Source: Sphingomonas sp. 3P27F8
GTDB lineage: Bacteria; Pseudomonadota; Alphaproteobacteria; Sphingomonadales; Sphingomonadaceae
DNA length: 64,000 nt
Direction: 5' to 3'
Assembly (NCBI RefSeq): GCF_005502745.1
Contig: NZ_SCNL01000010.1
Coordinates: forward strand, 86,146-150,145
Positions 26,047-35,814 of the stretch are shown piece after piece. The notes below the pieces were generated by a model. The model was not told the origin of the DNA and did not search any database. It saw only the letters and a list, made by a program, of their open reading frames with translations. Within the stretch, counting starts at the first letter, position 1, and each line of letters starts with the position of its first letter. A program made the translations under genes and the position numbers.

Positions 26047-27078
26047 GTGGTGGAAAAAGGGGCGGTCGACGTGGTCGAAGACGAGTTTGAGCGACCGAGG
26101 CAGGCGGTCGTGCCCGTCCAGACTCAGGCTCCGCTCATCGTTGGGCTGGAGCCGCATGATCAGGAACGCGTCGCGCGCTACGTGGAGCGCGCCTCGGCCG
26201 AGGGCACGCTGCGCGCCTATCGATCCGACTGGAAGATCTTCGTCGCATGGTGCGACGTGCGAGGGCTTGCGAGCCTGCCGGCGACGCCTGAGACCGCCGC
26301 GGCCTTCCTGACCGACCTCGCAGATGCCGGACGCGCGCGCGCCACCGTCGGCCGGCGACTTGCCGCGATCGTGTTCGCGCATCGTGCCGCGGGCGTCCCG
26401 CCGCCTACCGAGCAGGTTGGCAACGTGCTTCTTGACCGTGCGATGCGCGGCATTCGTCGCGCCGGGCGCGATCGCCCGCCTGCCAAGAAGCGCGCCGCAG
26501 ACGGTGACATCCTGCGCGACATGCTGCGCGCAATCGAAGACGACAGCATCCGGAGCGTCCGCGACAGGGCGCTGCTCGCGGTCGGCATGGGTGGCGCGTT
26601 CCGGCGCTCGGAATTGGTCGCCATCCGCCTCGAGCACATCGTCGAGGTCGCTGAGGGGCTCGAAATCCACGTGCCACACGCCAAGTCGGACCAGGAAGGC
26701 CGCGGTGCCAAGGTCGTCATTCCCGATCGCCGACGGATCGCGCCGGTGGCTCTATATAAGGCATGGATTGAGGCGGCCGCGATCGACAGCGGAACGGTGT
26801 TCCGCAAGCTTACCCCGCAGGGTCGGCTAACCGCCAAGCCGATGAGCGATAAGGGTGTCGCGCTGGTGATCAAGGCGCGTGCCGCCGCCGCTGGCTACGA
26901 CCCGTCGCTGTTCTCAGGACATAGCCTGCGCGCGGGGTTCATGACCGAAGCAGGACGTCAGGGCGCAAGTCCGTTCAAGATGAAGGACCATAGCCGCCAC
27001 AAGTCGCTCGAGATGGTCAGCGAGTATGTCCGCGACCATGAGGCATTTCGCGATCATGCCGGGGACCGGTTTCTTTAG
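26047..27078 (+). CDS. Tyrosine recombinase / integrase
   Basis: This 343-residue phage-type integrase has an N-terminal SAM-like core-binding domain (LRAYRSDWKIFVAWC) and a catalytic domain. The first catalytic Arg is in GAFRRSELVAIRLEHI, the HxxR box is SGHSLRAGF, the later His is in HSRHKS, and the nucleophile Tyr is in SEYVRD. It cuts and joins DNA to move an element. The start is GTG at 26047, directly followed by a second GTG. It sits at the divergence between the vapBC operon and the CHAT cassette, and CHAT follows 26 bases after its stop, so it may be cassette-linked. Confidence 0.92.
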   Translation: MVEKGAVDVVEDEFERPRQAVVPVQTQAPLIVGLEPHDQERVARYVERASAEGTLRAYRSDWKIFVAWCDVRGLASLPATPETAAAFLTDLADAGRARATVGRRLAAIVFAHRAAGVPPPTEQVGNVLLDRAMRGIRRAGRDRPPAKKRAADGDILRDMLRAIEDDSIRSVRDRALLAVGMGGAFRRSELVAIRLEHIVEVAEGLEIHVPHAKSDQEGRGAKVVIPDRRRIAPVALYKAWIEAAAIDSGTVFRKLTPQGRLTAKPMSDKGVALVIKARAAAAGYDPSLFSGHSLRAGFMTEAGRQGASPFKMKDHSRHKSLEMVSEYVRDHEAFRDHAGDRFL

Positions 27079-27104
27079 TTCGCGATAGGGGCGGAGATTC
27101 GACT

Positions 27105-27692
27105 ATGAGCAAACTTGATAGCGTCTTCATTGTTGAGGCGCTCCGTCCCAAGGACTTCTATGAAGGCTGCCTCGACGGTCGAGCCGCCGGCGAAATGCTG
27201 CGTATTCTCGGCACCAGGACGGAATACCGGATCGCCTTCACACGCCCACTGCTCGAGCGCGCGATCGGCGAAGCCAGGGCTGGCAATTTCGAGATCCTCC
27301 ACTTCTCGTCGCACGGTGACAGCACCGGGATCGAGATCACTAATGGCAAGGAGTTGAACTGGTCCGAGTTCGTCGACCTCGTTAAACCGGCCTCCGGCCC
27401 TAACAAGGCGCTGGTAATGGCCACCTGCGGCGGGGGTGACGAGGAACTGACGAAGGCGCTTATCGCCTCCGGTGTTATCTTTGGTTGGGTGTTCGGCTCA
27501 ACGGCGGCATCGGTCCATTTCTCGGCCTCGTGCATCGCATGGTCAATTCTCTATAATCGGCTCTTTGACCATGGCTTCAAACGCAAAGACCTGATGATAA
27601 CCCTGAAAGCGATCAACGCGGCGATCGTCGGCGACTTCGTCTATCGGCGCTGGGATGGGAAAAAGTACCGGCGCTATCCCAATTCGAAATAG
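27105..27692 (+). CDS. CHAT/caspase-like protease domain protein
   Basis: This 195-residue protein has the caspase-like dyad layout: His70 in ILHFSSHGD and Cys108 in ALVMATCGGG, each after a hydrophobic strand, followed by ASGVIFGWVFGSTAAS, as in CHAT domains where the cysteine strand is followed by a gap in authority over substrate. No other domain is fused, so it is a minimal stand-alone caspase-like protein. It has a GGAG ribosome site 8 bases upstream and lies between the integrase and a HEPN-like gene. CHAT proteases in bacterial immunity are usually activated to cleave partners, so the next two gene products are candidate substrates. That is inference. Confidence 0.75.
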   Translation: MSKLDSVFIVEALRPKDFYEGCLDGRAAGEMLRILGTRTEYRIAFTRPLLERAIGEARAGNFEILHFSSHGDSTGIEITNGKELNWSEFVDLVKPASGPNKALVMATCGGGDEELTKALIASGVIFGWVFGSTAASVHFSASCIAWSILYNRLFDHGFKRKDLMITLKAINAAIVGDFVYRRWDGKKYRRYPNSK

Positions 27693-27743
27693 CTTTCCCG
27701 CAGCGGCAGGCCGACGCCGTTCGCTCGCACCGATCTGGAGACG

Positions 27744-29051
27744 ATGACTGCCATGATGCTGGGCTTTGAAGAAATGATCGTTCGCTGCGTCGACGAAGAG
27801 GCGAAGGTCCACATTCGCGAGGCGGTGCGCTGCTACGAAGCAGGCGCCTATCGCGCGTCGATAGTCTCGGCGCATGTCGCGGTATGCTTCGATCTGATCG
27901 CCAAGCTGCGCAGTCTGGCGTCCGGCGGCGACCAGGACGCGATCACCCTTGTCACCAAGCTTGACGGGTTTCAGCAACAACAGCGCCAAGGCAATCTGCA
28001 GGCGATCAAGGGGCTGCTCGAAATCGAGCGCACGCTGCTTGATGAGTTTCGCGACAAGTTCGACTTCTTCGGCCATCAGGAATTCGAAGAGCTAAGCCGG
28101 CTGCGTTCCGATCGCAACCAGTGCGCGCATCCCACCTTCTCGCACGATGCGCTGCCCTACGCCCCCGCTGCCGAACTCGCCCGGCTTCATATCCGCTCGG
28201 CGTTGACCTACGTGCTGTCGCAACAGCCCAAGCAAGGAAAGGCGGCACTCGCAAGTCTCCATGCGATAGTCGTCTCGCCCTACTTCCCTACAGTGTTGGG
28301 CGAAGCGGTGGTACGTCTGCGCGGTGCCGAGATCGGTACGGCGCGCGATTCGCTCGTTCGGGCCTTTGTCGACGACCTTGCTTTTGGATGGCCCGACTTA
28401 GCGCACCCCTATTATGCCAACCCCAATGTCCTCGTCGCTATTGAGGCGACGGTCGAGTTGCATCGACCGATTGTCGTGCCTCGGCTCGTAATCGCGATCG
28501 GGAAGCTGGCAAAAAGCGGTATCGCAGAAGCCGTCCGGTTCGCAGGCGCGCTGGCTCTGCGCATTCGCGAAGCCGGCGAGCAGGTCGACGACGCGACGAA
28601 GGCGGTACTGCGGATTTGGCTCGTTCAAGAGCAATCGGACAACAAGGGCAACGCGATCAAAGGCGCACTGCAGATTGCTTGGTGGCGAGACGCCGCACTC
28701 GAAGCTCTCGAAACGCTGACTGCAAAGCAGCTCGGTGGCGTAACCGACCCGCCGACCGAGATGGTGACGCGGGCAGCGCACCTCTACGCCATGGCAACGA
28801 ATTGGGGCGACGCGAATGAGCTCGCGGCGGATGTTGCGAACCCTCTCGCCGATCGCTTTGCGCCGGCGGACATCGCGTATGTCTTCGAGAAGGCGCATCA
28901 GGGTGCAGACCTTATCGGCAGTCACGGGTTCAGGGAATTCACGCGGTTGCTTTACGATAAGAACCCGATACCCGATCCCGAGCTCGAAGCGCTCTTCGAC
29001 GAGCATAATCTTGAGCATTACAAGCGTGTTGAACAAGTCGAGGAGGCCTGA
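27744..29051 (+). CDS. HEPN-like protein with C-terminal helical region
   Basis: This 435-residue protein is predominantly helical. The first 200 residues resemble HEPN domains: paired helices (REAVRCYEAGAYRASIVSAH) and an R124-x4-H129 motif in SDRNQCAHP, the ribonuclease signature of HEPN effectors. The remaining 230 residues look like helical repeats. It follows the CHAT-like gene after 51 bases and precedes the nuclease-like gene by 95 bases on the same strand. I infer a ribonuclease effector or sensor. The start is 27744 with GGAG close upstream. ATG codons at 27753 and 27756 are alternatives. Confidence 0.68.
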   Translation: MTAMMLGFEEMIVRCVDEEAKVHIREAVRCYEAGAYRASIVSAHVAVCFDLIAKLRSLASGGDQDAITLVTKLDGFQQQQRQGNLQAIKGLLEIERTLLDEFRDKFDFFGHQEFEELSRLRSDRNQCAHPTFSHDALPYAPAAELARLHIRSALTYVLSQQPKQGKAALASLHAIVVSPYFPTVLGEAVVRLRGAEIGTARDSLVRAFVDDLAFGWPDLAHPYYANPNVLVAIEATVELHRPIVVPRLVIAIGKLAKSGIAEAVRFAGALALRIREAGEQVDDATKAVLRIWLVQEQSDNKGNAIKGALQIAWWRDAALEALETLTAKQLGGVTDPPTEMVTRAAHLYAMATNWGDANELAADVANPLADRFAPADIAYVFEKAHQGADLIGSHGFREFTRLLYDKNPIPDPELEALFDEHNLEHYKRVEQVEEA

Positions 29052-29146
29052 AGAGTCGCGTTCGCTGCAATCGCTGCTGACCGCGCAAGGCCCCGCCGAA
29101 ATTTACCAGCGCTTCAAGCGAATGCCCGGCTTCTTGAACGAGAGCG

Positions 29147-30595
29147 GTGAAAAATTGCTCTCGTGGCCGGCAGACTTATAGTCGCCGCATGCGGCCACCC
29201 GAAATGCAGCGTACGATCAGGATCGTCGACTTCGATTGGCCACGAGGGCCGGTTTCGATCGAACAGCTCATGTCGATGCCGATTGCCCAATGGGAGCACA
29301 TTCGCACCGAAATTACGAAGCGCCGCCAGGAGACACCATCTGAGCCGCTCGGCAGATGCCGGCTCTGCGGTGGTAGCGTTTTCATCAAGACACAATCGAC
29401 CCTAGCAGGATTGTCGCCTTATTTCGCCCACTTCGCTGACGCGCCAGATGATTGTCCTTGGCACCACGGACCAAACTTGCGTCCAGACGATGCCCGGGCG
29501 TCGCAATATCAAGGGCAGCAGGAGTCGGCGCTTCATCGCTGGCTCTGCAATCAAGTTGCCGAACTTGTCGGGGCTGACCCGCGCGCGCGCGACATCTGTG
29601 TCGACACCTATCGCCGCCCGACAATCGAGGGACGAGGCCGGTGGCCAGACGTCTATTTCGAAATTGAGGGTCTCGCGCGTTTCGCCATCGAGATTCAGCT
29701 ATCCAAGCCGTTCGCGCCAGAAGTGGTTGCGCGTCAGCTATTCTATGATCGAGAAGGCATCTCGCTCGTCTGGCTCTTTCGCAGTTTGTCGGATCCCATG
29801 CCGCAGGGTTTTCGCGATGTGCTCACCCTACAACGCGGCAACGCCTTCACCATCGGCGACGATGTCTTGCGGGCATCCAGGGCCAAGGGACAGTTGTTGT
29901 TCGACTGCCATCTCGAAGCACCACGCGGCGGATTCCTGAAGCCCAAGCGCATTTCGCTCGACGATCTGACCCTTGAAGCCGGACGCTCCGTCTTCCTGAC
30001 TGATCGACGCACCGAGGCTCTCAGGGACTACTGCAAGGCCGGCCGCATAAAATGGGCGAACGCGTTCCGAACAGCGCCCGGGACCACGTCCAAGAACCCG
30101 TTTTCCGAGCCAATCTACCATTCGGCATGGGATAGCGCTCGCATGTATGTGCCTGCGTTGTCGGCCTGGAAGCAACGGTATTGGCAGACGAACGGCGGAT
30201 CGGGCGGTGGCTTTTTCTGCGAGCTGATCGCCGTTCTCTTTTCGATCGCACATAGCGGAACGGGAGGGAGCGATCGCCTTTATCTGACGCGTTTTCAGGG
30301 ATCGGAAGCGTTGCTTCAGATGCTCAACGCCAAGCTCGCCGGTCGCTTTATTATGCCTTATGCGACGCTGATCGAGACGTTTCTAACTGCAAGCGCGCGG
30401 GCTGAACTTCTAAGCCGAGAGTCCCTCGCAACGGCAGTGAGGCAAGCCAAGCTCGCGCTGCCACAGATCGGTGCGGATGACCCGACCTGGCTGGCAGCCG
30501 TTCGCATTTTCCCCGAAATTCTCGACGGCGTGCGGCGTCAGGAGATGATCGACGTCAAAGCGTTGCCCTTCTGGGCGGGCGGCACAGCCGCGTGA
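29147..30595 (+). CDS. CoiA/DUF6035-like protein with nuclease-type core
   Basis: This 482-residue protein resembles CoiA-like proteins. A putative zinc-binding segment (Cys71, Cys74, His95, Cys103) is followed by a restriction-like core with Asp168 (RWPDVYF) and Glu182-Ile-Gln184 (FAIEIQLS), then GISLVWLF. The lysine of the classical E-x-K motif is replaced by Gln, as in some active nucleases of this group. The long C-terminal half is helical and unassigned. The start is uncertain: GTG at 29147, or ATG at 29189 or 29204, none with a clear ribosome site. It is the third gene of the CHAT-HEPN cassette. Confidence 0.65.
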   Translation: MKNCSRGRQTYSRRMRPPEMQRTIRIVDFDWPRGPVSIEQLMSMPIAQWEHIRTEITKRRQETPSEPLGRCRLCGGSVFIKTQSTLAGLSPYFAHFADAPDDCPWHHGPNLRPDDARASQYQGQQESALHRWLCNQVAELVGADPRARDICVDTYRRPTIEGRGRWPDVYFEIEGLARFAIEIQLSKPFAPEVVARQLFYDREGISLVWLFRSLSDPMPQGFRDVLTLQRGNAFTIGDDVLRASRAKGQLLFDCHLEAPRGGFLKPKRISLDDLTLEAGRSVFLTDRRTEALRDYCKAGRIKWANAFRTAPGTTSKNPFSEPIYHSAWDSARMYVPALSAWKQRYWQTNGGSGGGFFCELIAVLFSIAHSGTGGSDRLYLTRFQGSEALLQMLNAKLAGRFIMPYATLIETFLTASARAELLSRESLATAVRQAKLALPQIGADDPTWLAAVRIFPEILDGVRRQEMIDVKALPFWAGGTAA

Positions 30596-30802
30596 TTCCC
30601 AGCTGCTCTCGTTCGATCACAGCGATGTACCGCAGAGCTCAAGAGCACGACTGTTGAAAGCCGGCATACCAAAGCTGGGCACTATATAGGAGCCAACGCG
30701 ACGAGACGCCGTCTTTGCTCAACCCGGCGGCGATCCGGCATAGCGTCCGCGGACCATAGTTGATATGCCAGAGGAACCAAGGGTGAACGGGCGACAAATC
30801 GC

Positions 30803-32703
30803 ATGTGGTCTGACAATGAAACCGTCCGCGACCTCGTAAATTTTTCGCATGTCGCAGAAATCGCGGCAGAGCGGATCGTCGGGGCTAAGGGCGAACCTCT
30901 CTCGATCGGCATCTCGGGCGACTGGGGGGTCGGCAAGTCGTCGATGATGAAACTTCTGCGGATTTCCCTTGAAGGCCGCACCGACCTGAACGTGAAATTC
31001 GTCGAGTTCAACGCGTGGCTCTACCAGAATTACGACGACGCTCGCGCCGCATTGATGGAGGCGATCACGGCCGCAATTGTCGACCATGCTGTCGAGCACA
31101 AGGAGACGCTCCCTGAAAAGACTTGGACGCGCGCGACAAAGCTGCTCGGCCGGGTGAAGAAGTTGCGGGTGCTGGGCCTCGTCGGTACTGCGGCGCTGGA
31201 CTACTATACGCACGGACACGCGACCGGCCTGCTCGCCGGCGGCATGGCGGCGTTCGGCGGCCTGACCGACGGCAGCGTCACGGCAAGTGACGTTGAGAAG
31301 GCGAAGACCGTCGCCAGCGATGCCCTAAAGGGCGGCAAGGATCTGGTTGCCGATAAGCCGTCCGAAGCCGCGCCCGACGTCGCCGAGGAGGAGACGCCGC
31401 GGAAGGCAATCCAGGCGTTCCGCGACGATCTCGAGGCATCATTAAGCGAGATGGGGATCACGCTTGTGGTTCTCATCGACGATCTGGACCGCTGCCTGCC
31501 GAAAACGGCGATTGCCACCCTAGAGGCCATGCGCTTGTTCCTCTTCCTCAAGCACACCGCCTTCGTGATTCCGCCGATGAAGGGATGATCCGCCAGGCTG
31601 TACGGACCCACTTCGAAGACGTGACGCTGACGGATGACCTTGTCACAAACTACTTTGACAAGCTGATACAGCTGCCGATCCGCGTGCCGCCGCTCGGCAC
31701 CCAGGAAGTCCGCTCCTACCTGATGATGTTGTTCGTGGACGCGGATCCCGACCTCACGTCAGAGCAAAAGGAGCAGGCGCGGACCGTCGTGTGCAAGCGC
31801 CTGAGCGAGACCTGGAAGGGGGGCCGCGTCGACAAAGCCTTCTTGGCGGGCGAGATCGAGAACTGCCCGCCGGCCCTCACCAACCGCCTGGCGCTTGCGG
31901 AGCGCATCGCTCCCATCCTGACTACCTCTCAGAGCATCCGTGGCAATCCCCGGCTCATCAAACGATTCCTCAACACACTGACGATGCGCTTGTCGATGGC
32001 GCGCCTGCAGGGCGTGACGGTCGACGAGGAGGTGCTGGTGAAGCTGCTGCTGTTCGAACGCTGCGGCGACAAGGATGCCTATGCGGAGCTGCTGCGCTCA
32101 GTAAACGAGTCCGATGAAGGTCATGCTGAGATCCTCAATGACCGCGAAGCCGGCGCGCGCGGCGAGGATGGCGCGCCTGCCCTGGACAAGCCTTGGAGCG
32201 AACCGTTTCTCTCCGGCTGGCTCGCTCTGGACCCGCCTCTCGCGGGGCAGGATCTGCGCGGCGCGCTGTATGTTGGCAGGGAGAGCCATCCTATCATATC
32301 GCGGGCAGACGAACTCTCGTCCGATGCGGCGAGCGTGCTGGAAATGCTGCTTCGCCTCACCTCGGCGAGCCCAATCGTAGACGCCGAGGTCGCAGGCCTC
32401 CCTAAGCACGAAATCGCCAAGCTGACCGACAAGGTGCTGGCGCGAGCGCGACAGGAGACGGCTTGGGGCGTGCCCGGCATCCTCAACGCCATGCAGTCGC
32501 TAGCTAGCGCGTCGCCGCAAGCGGCCGGGTCCATCGTTGCGTTTTTGAGCGAGGTTCCGCCGGCACAGGTGAGGCCAAGCATCGTACCCCGCCTGTCGAC
32601 CACGTCGTGGGGGCAGCGGGTACTTGCCGCGCTGGCAGGCCGGTCCGGGATCTCAACCCCCGTACAGAGGGCCATCGCGACAGCCGGCAAGGGGTCCGCC
32701 TGA
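30803..32703 (+). pseudogene. qatA: QatA-type KAP P-loop ATPase, frameshifted
   Basis: QatA is the KAP-family ATPase of the QatABCD anti-phage system. The N-terminal part (30803-31588) has the usual MWSDNET start, Walker A GDWGVGKS at 39-46 and Walker B LVVLIDDLDRC near 221-231. At about 31571 the frame reads FVIPPMKG-stop. Adding one G after position 31570 restores FVIAADEGMIRQAV and continues to 32703. The downstream half has its own ATG at 31585 overlapping the stop (ATGA), so two coupled polypeptides are conceivable. Otherwise the gene is inactivated or the base was lost in sequencing. It overlaps qatB by one base. Confidence 0.8.
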
Positions 32704-33509
32704 TGGGTACTTCTGCATCGAGCAAGGGTCCCGGCTCCGGTCCTGACATCCCGATCGTTCCACCCTGGGTGGACGACGATGGGGGCATACCGCCCGGACG
32801 GCCGCAGCAGCCGCCTGTCGAAATGGCACCGGCGGGGCGATGGAAGGGCGTGAGGACGTCGCTCGGCAAGTTCGGGGGTGGCGGCGACGACCGGCGGCGC
32901 CACCTCGAGCGCGGACTCGGCCACTACTCGCGCACCGGGATGGGAGGCAGCGGCAACGCGGCACGGCGAATGGCCGGAACGGCACGCACGGCTGGGTCCC
33001 TCTACCAGGCACTGGACGCGCTCGCGAACGGACAGCCGCTGCCAGCCGAATTCGGCATCCTGCCCGGCGCCCTTGCCGGTCGGTCCTCGGAAGAGATCGT
33101 CGATATCCTGGTCGACGCCATCAGGCCCATCGACGGCACACAGGACGCCGAGGCCGCACGAGATTCTGCGGCACGGGCTCTCTCCGAAATTGTGGAGGAA
33201 GGTGCCGACCTGCTCAACCTGTCCCCTCAGCAGATCGACCACGTGCTGGCCACGATGGTGGGCAACGACGTCGCGCTCCGCATTGAGCTGGACGTTGGCA
33301 AGGCGGTCATCGACAAGGCACCGAGCAAGGGCGCCGGCCTCGATCGCCTACAGGAGATGAAAGACTACGTACGCGAGGTCGTCGCAGTTCAGTATGCGGC
33401 CGAACGGGCGCGCGCTGGACAGGTCGACCGGGCGGCCGTCGAGCGGGTCGCCCGCGAGGCGATACTGCAAGCCTTCGAAGTGTTCGAAGTGAACGGAGAT
33501 GTCGAATGA
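32703..33509 (+). CDS. qatB: QatB-like protein
   Basis: This 268-residue protein sits where QatB is expected in QatABCD. It has a disordered Gly/Pro-rich N-terminus, a GMGGSGNAARRMAGTARTAG stretch and a helical C-terminal half ending in an acidic tail. QatB has no known enzymatic domain. The ATG shares one base with the qatA stop and the TGA overlaps the qatC start. Assignment rests on position and general composition together with the confident QatC and QatD. Confidence 0.75.
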   Translation: MGTSASSKGPGSGPDIPIVPPWVDDDGGIPPGRPQQPPVEMAPAGRWKGVRTSLGKFGGGGDDRRRHLERGLGHYSRTGMGGSGNAARRMAGTARTAGSLYQALDALANGQPLPAEFGILPGALAGRSSEEIVDILVDAIRPIDGTQDAEAARDSAARALSEIVEEGADLLNLSPQQIDHVLATMVGNDVALRIELDVGKAVIDKAPSKGAGLDRLQEMKDYVREVVAVQYAAERARAGQVDRAAVERVAREAILQAFEVFEVNGDVE

Positions 33510-34783
33510 GGATCGCCTGCCTCCCTTCGGCCGCCCCCGGCTTGCCTGGAACTGACCATCGCTTCGATCTCTATACCAATTCCCGGCTGAATGAACGCGG
33601 CCGCGTTGGCGACCTAGTGCCCGGCCGATTGCGTCGCCTCGGGCTTGCCCCGAGTGCGATGGCCTGGGACTTCACGTCCATTGCCATGGCGGCGGTCGCC
33701 GCCGACGAGACTGTTCCCCGCGGGCGAAGCTCCGATGGCTGGACGCGGGAAATTGCACTCACCGTTGCGGTGGGCGATCCGGGTTTCTGGAGCACGCAGG
33801 CCGACCGTATGATCGAGGCGCTCTGCTTCTTGTCCGGTGACATTTGGAACCTGGAGTTCGTGGGCGGAGGCGTCATCCCGGTGCCCCCGCGGCAGGCCCG
33901 CCCACGCCAGGAGGACATGGTGTGCCTCCTTTCGGGCGGCATGGACAGCCTGATCGGCGCCATCGACGCTGTGCATGAGGGAAAGAGCCCACTGCTAGTT
34001 AGCCAGATGGCGAAGGGCGACACCGCGAGCCAGGCGCGTTTCGCGTCGATGATCGCCAGCGCTAGCCTGCACCTGCAGCTCAACCACCACGCGCGACCCC
34101 CGATTGTTTCGGAACGCTCGCAGAGAGCGAGGTCTATCGCGTTCTTGGGGTTTGGCGTCCTTGCCGCCACCTGCCTTCAGAGCCACCGCGACGGGGCGAC
34201 CGTTGAGCTCCGCATCCCAGAGAACGGCTTCATCAGCCAGAACGTGCCGTTGACCCCGTTGCGCATGGGCACTTTAAGCACGCGGACCACCCATCCACAT
34301 TATCTAAGGCTTGTGCAGAGTGTGCTCGATGACGCGCAGCTGAGGGTGACGCTCCACAATCCCTACGACCACACAACGAAGGACGAAATGCTGACGGGAT
34401 GCGCAGATCAGGGACTGCTCACCCAATTGGTCGATGAATCAACGAGCTGTGGTCGCTTTTCGCGAACCGGCTACCGGCACTGCGGACGGTGTGTCCCCTG
34501 CCAGGTACGACGCGCATCGTATCTCGCCTGGGGCCGTCCCGACCACACGAGGAACGGCTACAAGTACGCGTCGCTTGGGCAGAACGACGCCAGACATACC
34601 CGCTTCGACGACGTCAGATCCGTAGCTATGGCGATCGAGACCGTCCGCCGACATGGCGTCGAGGCGCTTATTGGAGGTGCGATGAATACGGAGCTCCTCG
34701 GTAACGTCGCGCCATACCGCCGCGTCGTAGAGCGCGGCATTGCGGAGCTGGCCGTCCTCCACGCCGGGCTTGGCGTCTCTTGA
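33506..34783 (+). CDS. qatC: QatC, QueC-like PP-loop protein
   Basis: This 425-residue protein resembles the 7-deazaguanine synthase QueC. The ATP-binding PP-loop SGGMDS is at residues 143-148, and a C-terminal cysteine cluster (HCGRCVPC) would bind zinc. In Qat defence the protein is thought to work through deazaguanine-like chemistry on a protein or nucleic acid, but its reaction is not established. The 140-residue N-terminal extension before the PP-loop is characteristic of QatC compared with QueC. Start and stop overlap the neighbours by four bases. Confidence 0.88.
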   Translation: MRIACLPSAAPGLPGTDHRFDLYTNSRLNERGRVGDLVPGRLRRLGLAPSAMAWDFTSIAMAAVAADETVPRGRSSDGWTREIALTVAVGDPGFWSTQADRMIEALCFLSGDIWNLEFVGGGVIPVPPRQARPRQEDMVCLLSGGMDSLIGAIDAVHEGKSPLLVSQMAKGDTASQARFASMIASASLHLQLNHHARPPIVSERSQRARSIAFLGFGVLAATCLQSHRDGATVELRIPENGFISQNVPLTPLRMGTLSTRTTHPHYLRLVQSVLDDAQLRVTLHNPYDHTTKDEMLTGCADQGLLTQLVDESTSCGRFSRTGYRHCGRCVPCQVRRASYLAWGRPDHTRNGYKYASLGQNDARHTRFDDVRSVAMAIETVRRHGVEALIGGAMNTELLGNVAPYRRVVERGIAELAVLHAGLGVS

Positions 34784-35523
34784 TCGACTTCCATTGCCAC
34801 CTCGACCTTTTCCCTGATCCAGCGGCCGTGCTCGATGGTATCGACAGCAGAGGGACCTACGTGCTCGCTGTGACCACGACACCGAAGGCTTGGCGTGGCA
34901 CCAGCAGACTGGTCGGCAAGCGACCCCGTGTGCGTATCGCGGTGGGCCTTCATCCAGAACTCGTCGCTCAGCGCCACCACGAAGTCGCGCTCCTTTGCGG
35001 ACTTCTAGTCGAGACCCGCTACGTCGGTGAGATCGGCATCGACGGGAGCCCGCCGCACCGCGGTTCGATCGAACTGCAGAAATCGGTCTTCGACCGGATA
35101 CTCGCCGCGTGCGCGGCTGCCGGCGGGCGCGTTATGAGCATCCACTCACGAGGTGCGCCCGCAGCGGTCCTCGACGCGCTCGAACGCCAGCGGACTTCTG
35201 GCGTACCTATCCTTCACTGGTTCAGTGGCACCAAGACCGAGCTCGCCCGGGCGGACGCGCTGGGTTGCTGGTTCTCAGTGGGACCGGCGATGCTGAGATC
35301 ACGCAAGGGCCGCGAACTCGCCGCCGCAATGCCAGTCGATCGCTTGCTCACAGAAACCGACGCGCCGTTCGGTCGCGATGGGGATAGCCCACTCATGCCG
35401 TGGCAAGCCTACGACTGTCTCAACGAACTCGCCGACTTAAAAGGGCTCACCGTCGATATCCTACGACGGCAGCTGATTGCCAATCTCCGCCGCCTGCCTA
35501 AGCTCGTTGAATGGAGTGGCTGA
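34780..35523 (+). CDS. qatD: QatD, TatD-like metal-dependent DNase
   Basis: This 247-residue TIM-barrel hydrolase of the TatD family has metal ligands visible as His5 and His7 (DFHCH), Glu in YVGEIGID, His in MSIHSRG, His in ILHWFSG and Asp in TETDAPF. It would degrade DNA as the effector arm of the Qat system. Translation must begin at a TTG (34780) overlapping the qatC TGA, since the HxH motif begins four codons later and no other start lies upstream in frame. Confidence 0.88.
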   Translation: MIDFHCHLDLFPDPAAVLDGIDSRGTYVLAVTTTPKAWRGTSRLVGKRPRVRIAVGLHPELVAQRHHEVALLCGLLVETRYVGEIGIDGSPPHRGSIELQKSVFDRILAACAAAGGRVMSIHSRGAPAAVLDALERQRTSGVPILHWFSGTKTELARADALGCWFSVGPAMLRSRKGRELAAAMPVDRLLTETDAPFGRDGDSPLMPWQAYDCLNELADLKGLTVDILRRQLIANLRRLPKLVEWSG

Positions 35524-35814
35524 GATAATAACCCACAGCCGAAGGGGATCCGATGACCCTTCTCGCGCGCCGCCGACCTCCATCACGGTCCGGTACTGGC
35601 AAGCTGCGACGGGGCGACTAGGTCGCGTATCTTAGTGCGGCAGTCGTAAGATCAGACCTTCCAGACCGCAGATCGCCAGTCGATCGTCGAGGTATGAAAT
35701 GCTGGCGCGATGTCGAAGCGGCCGGATGGCTTGCCGACCCGCCAGTCGGCGGTGGGGATCAGGCGTATCATCGGATTCTCCTGGTGGCTGCAGTTCTGGA
35801 CGTCGAGTGTTGCA

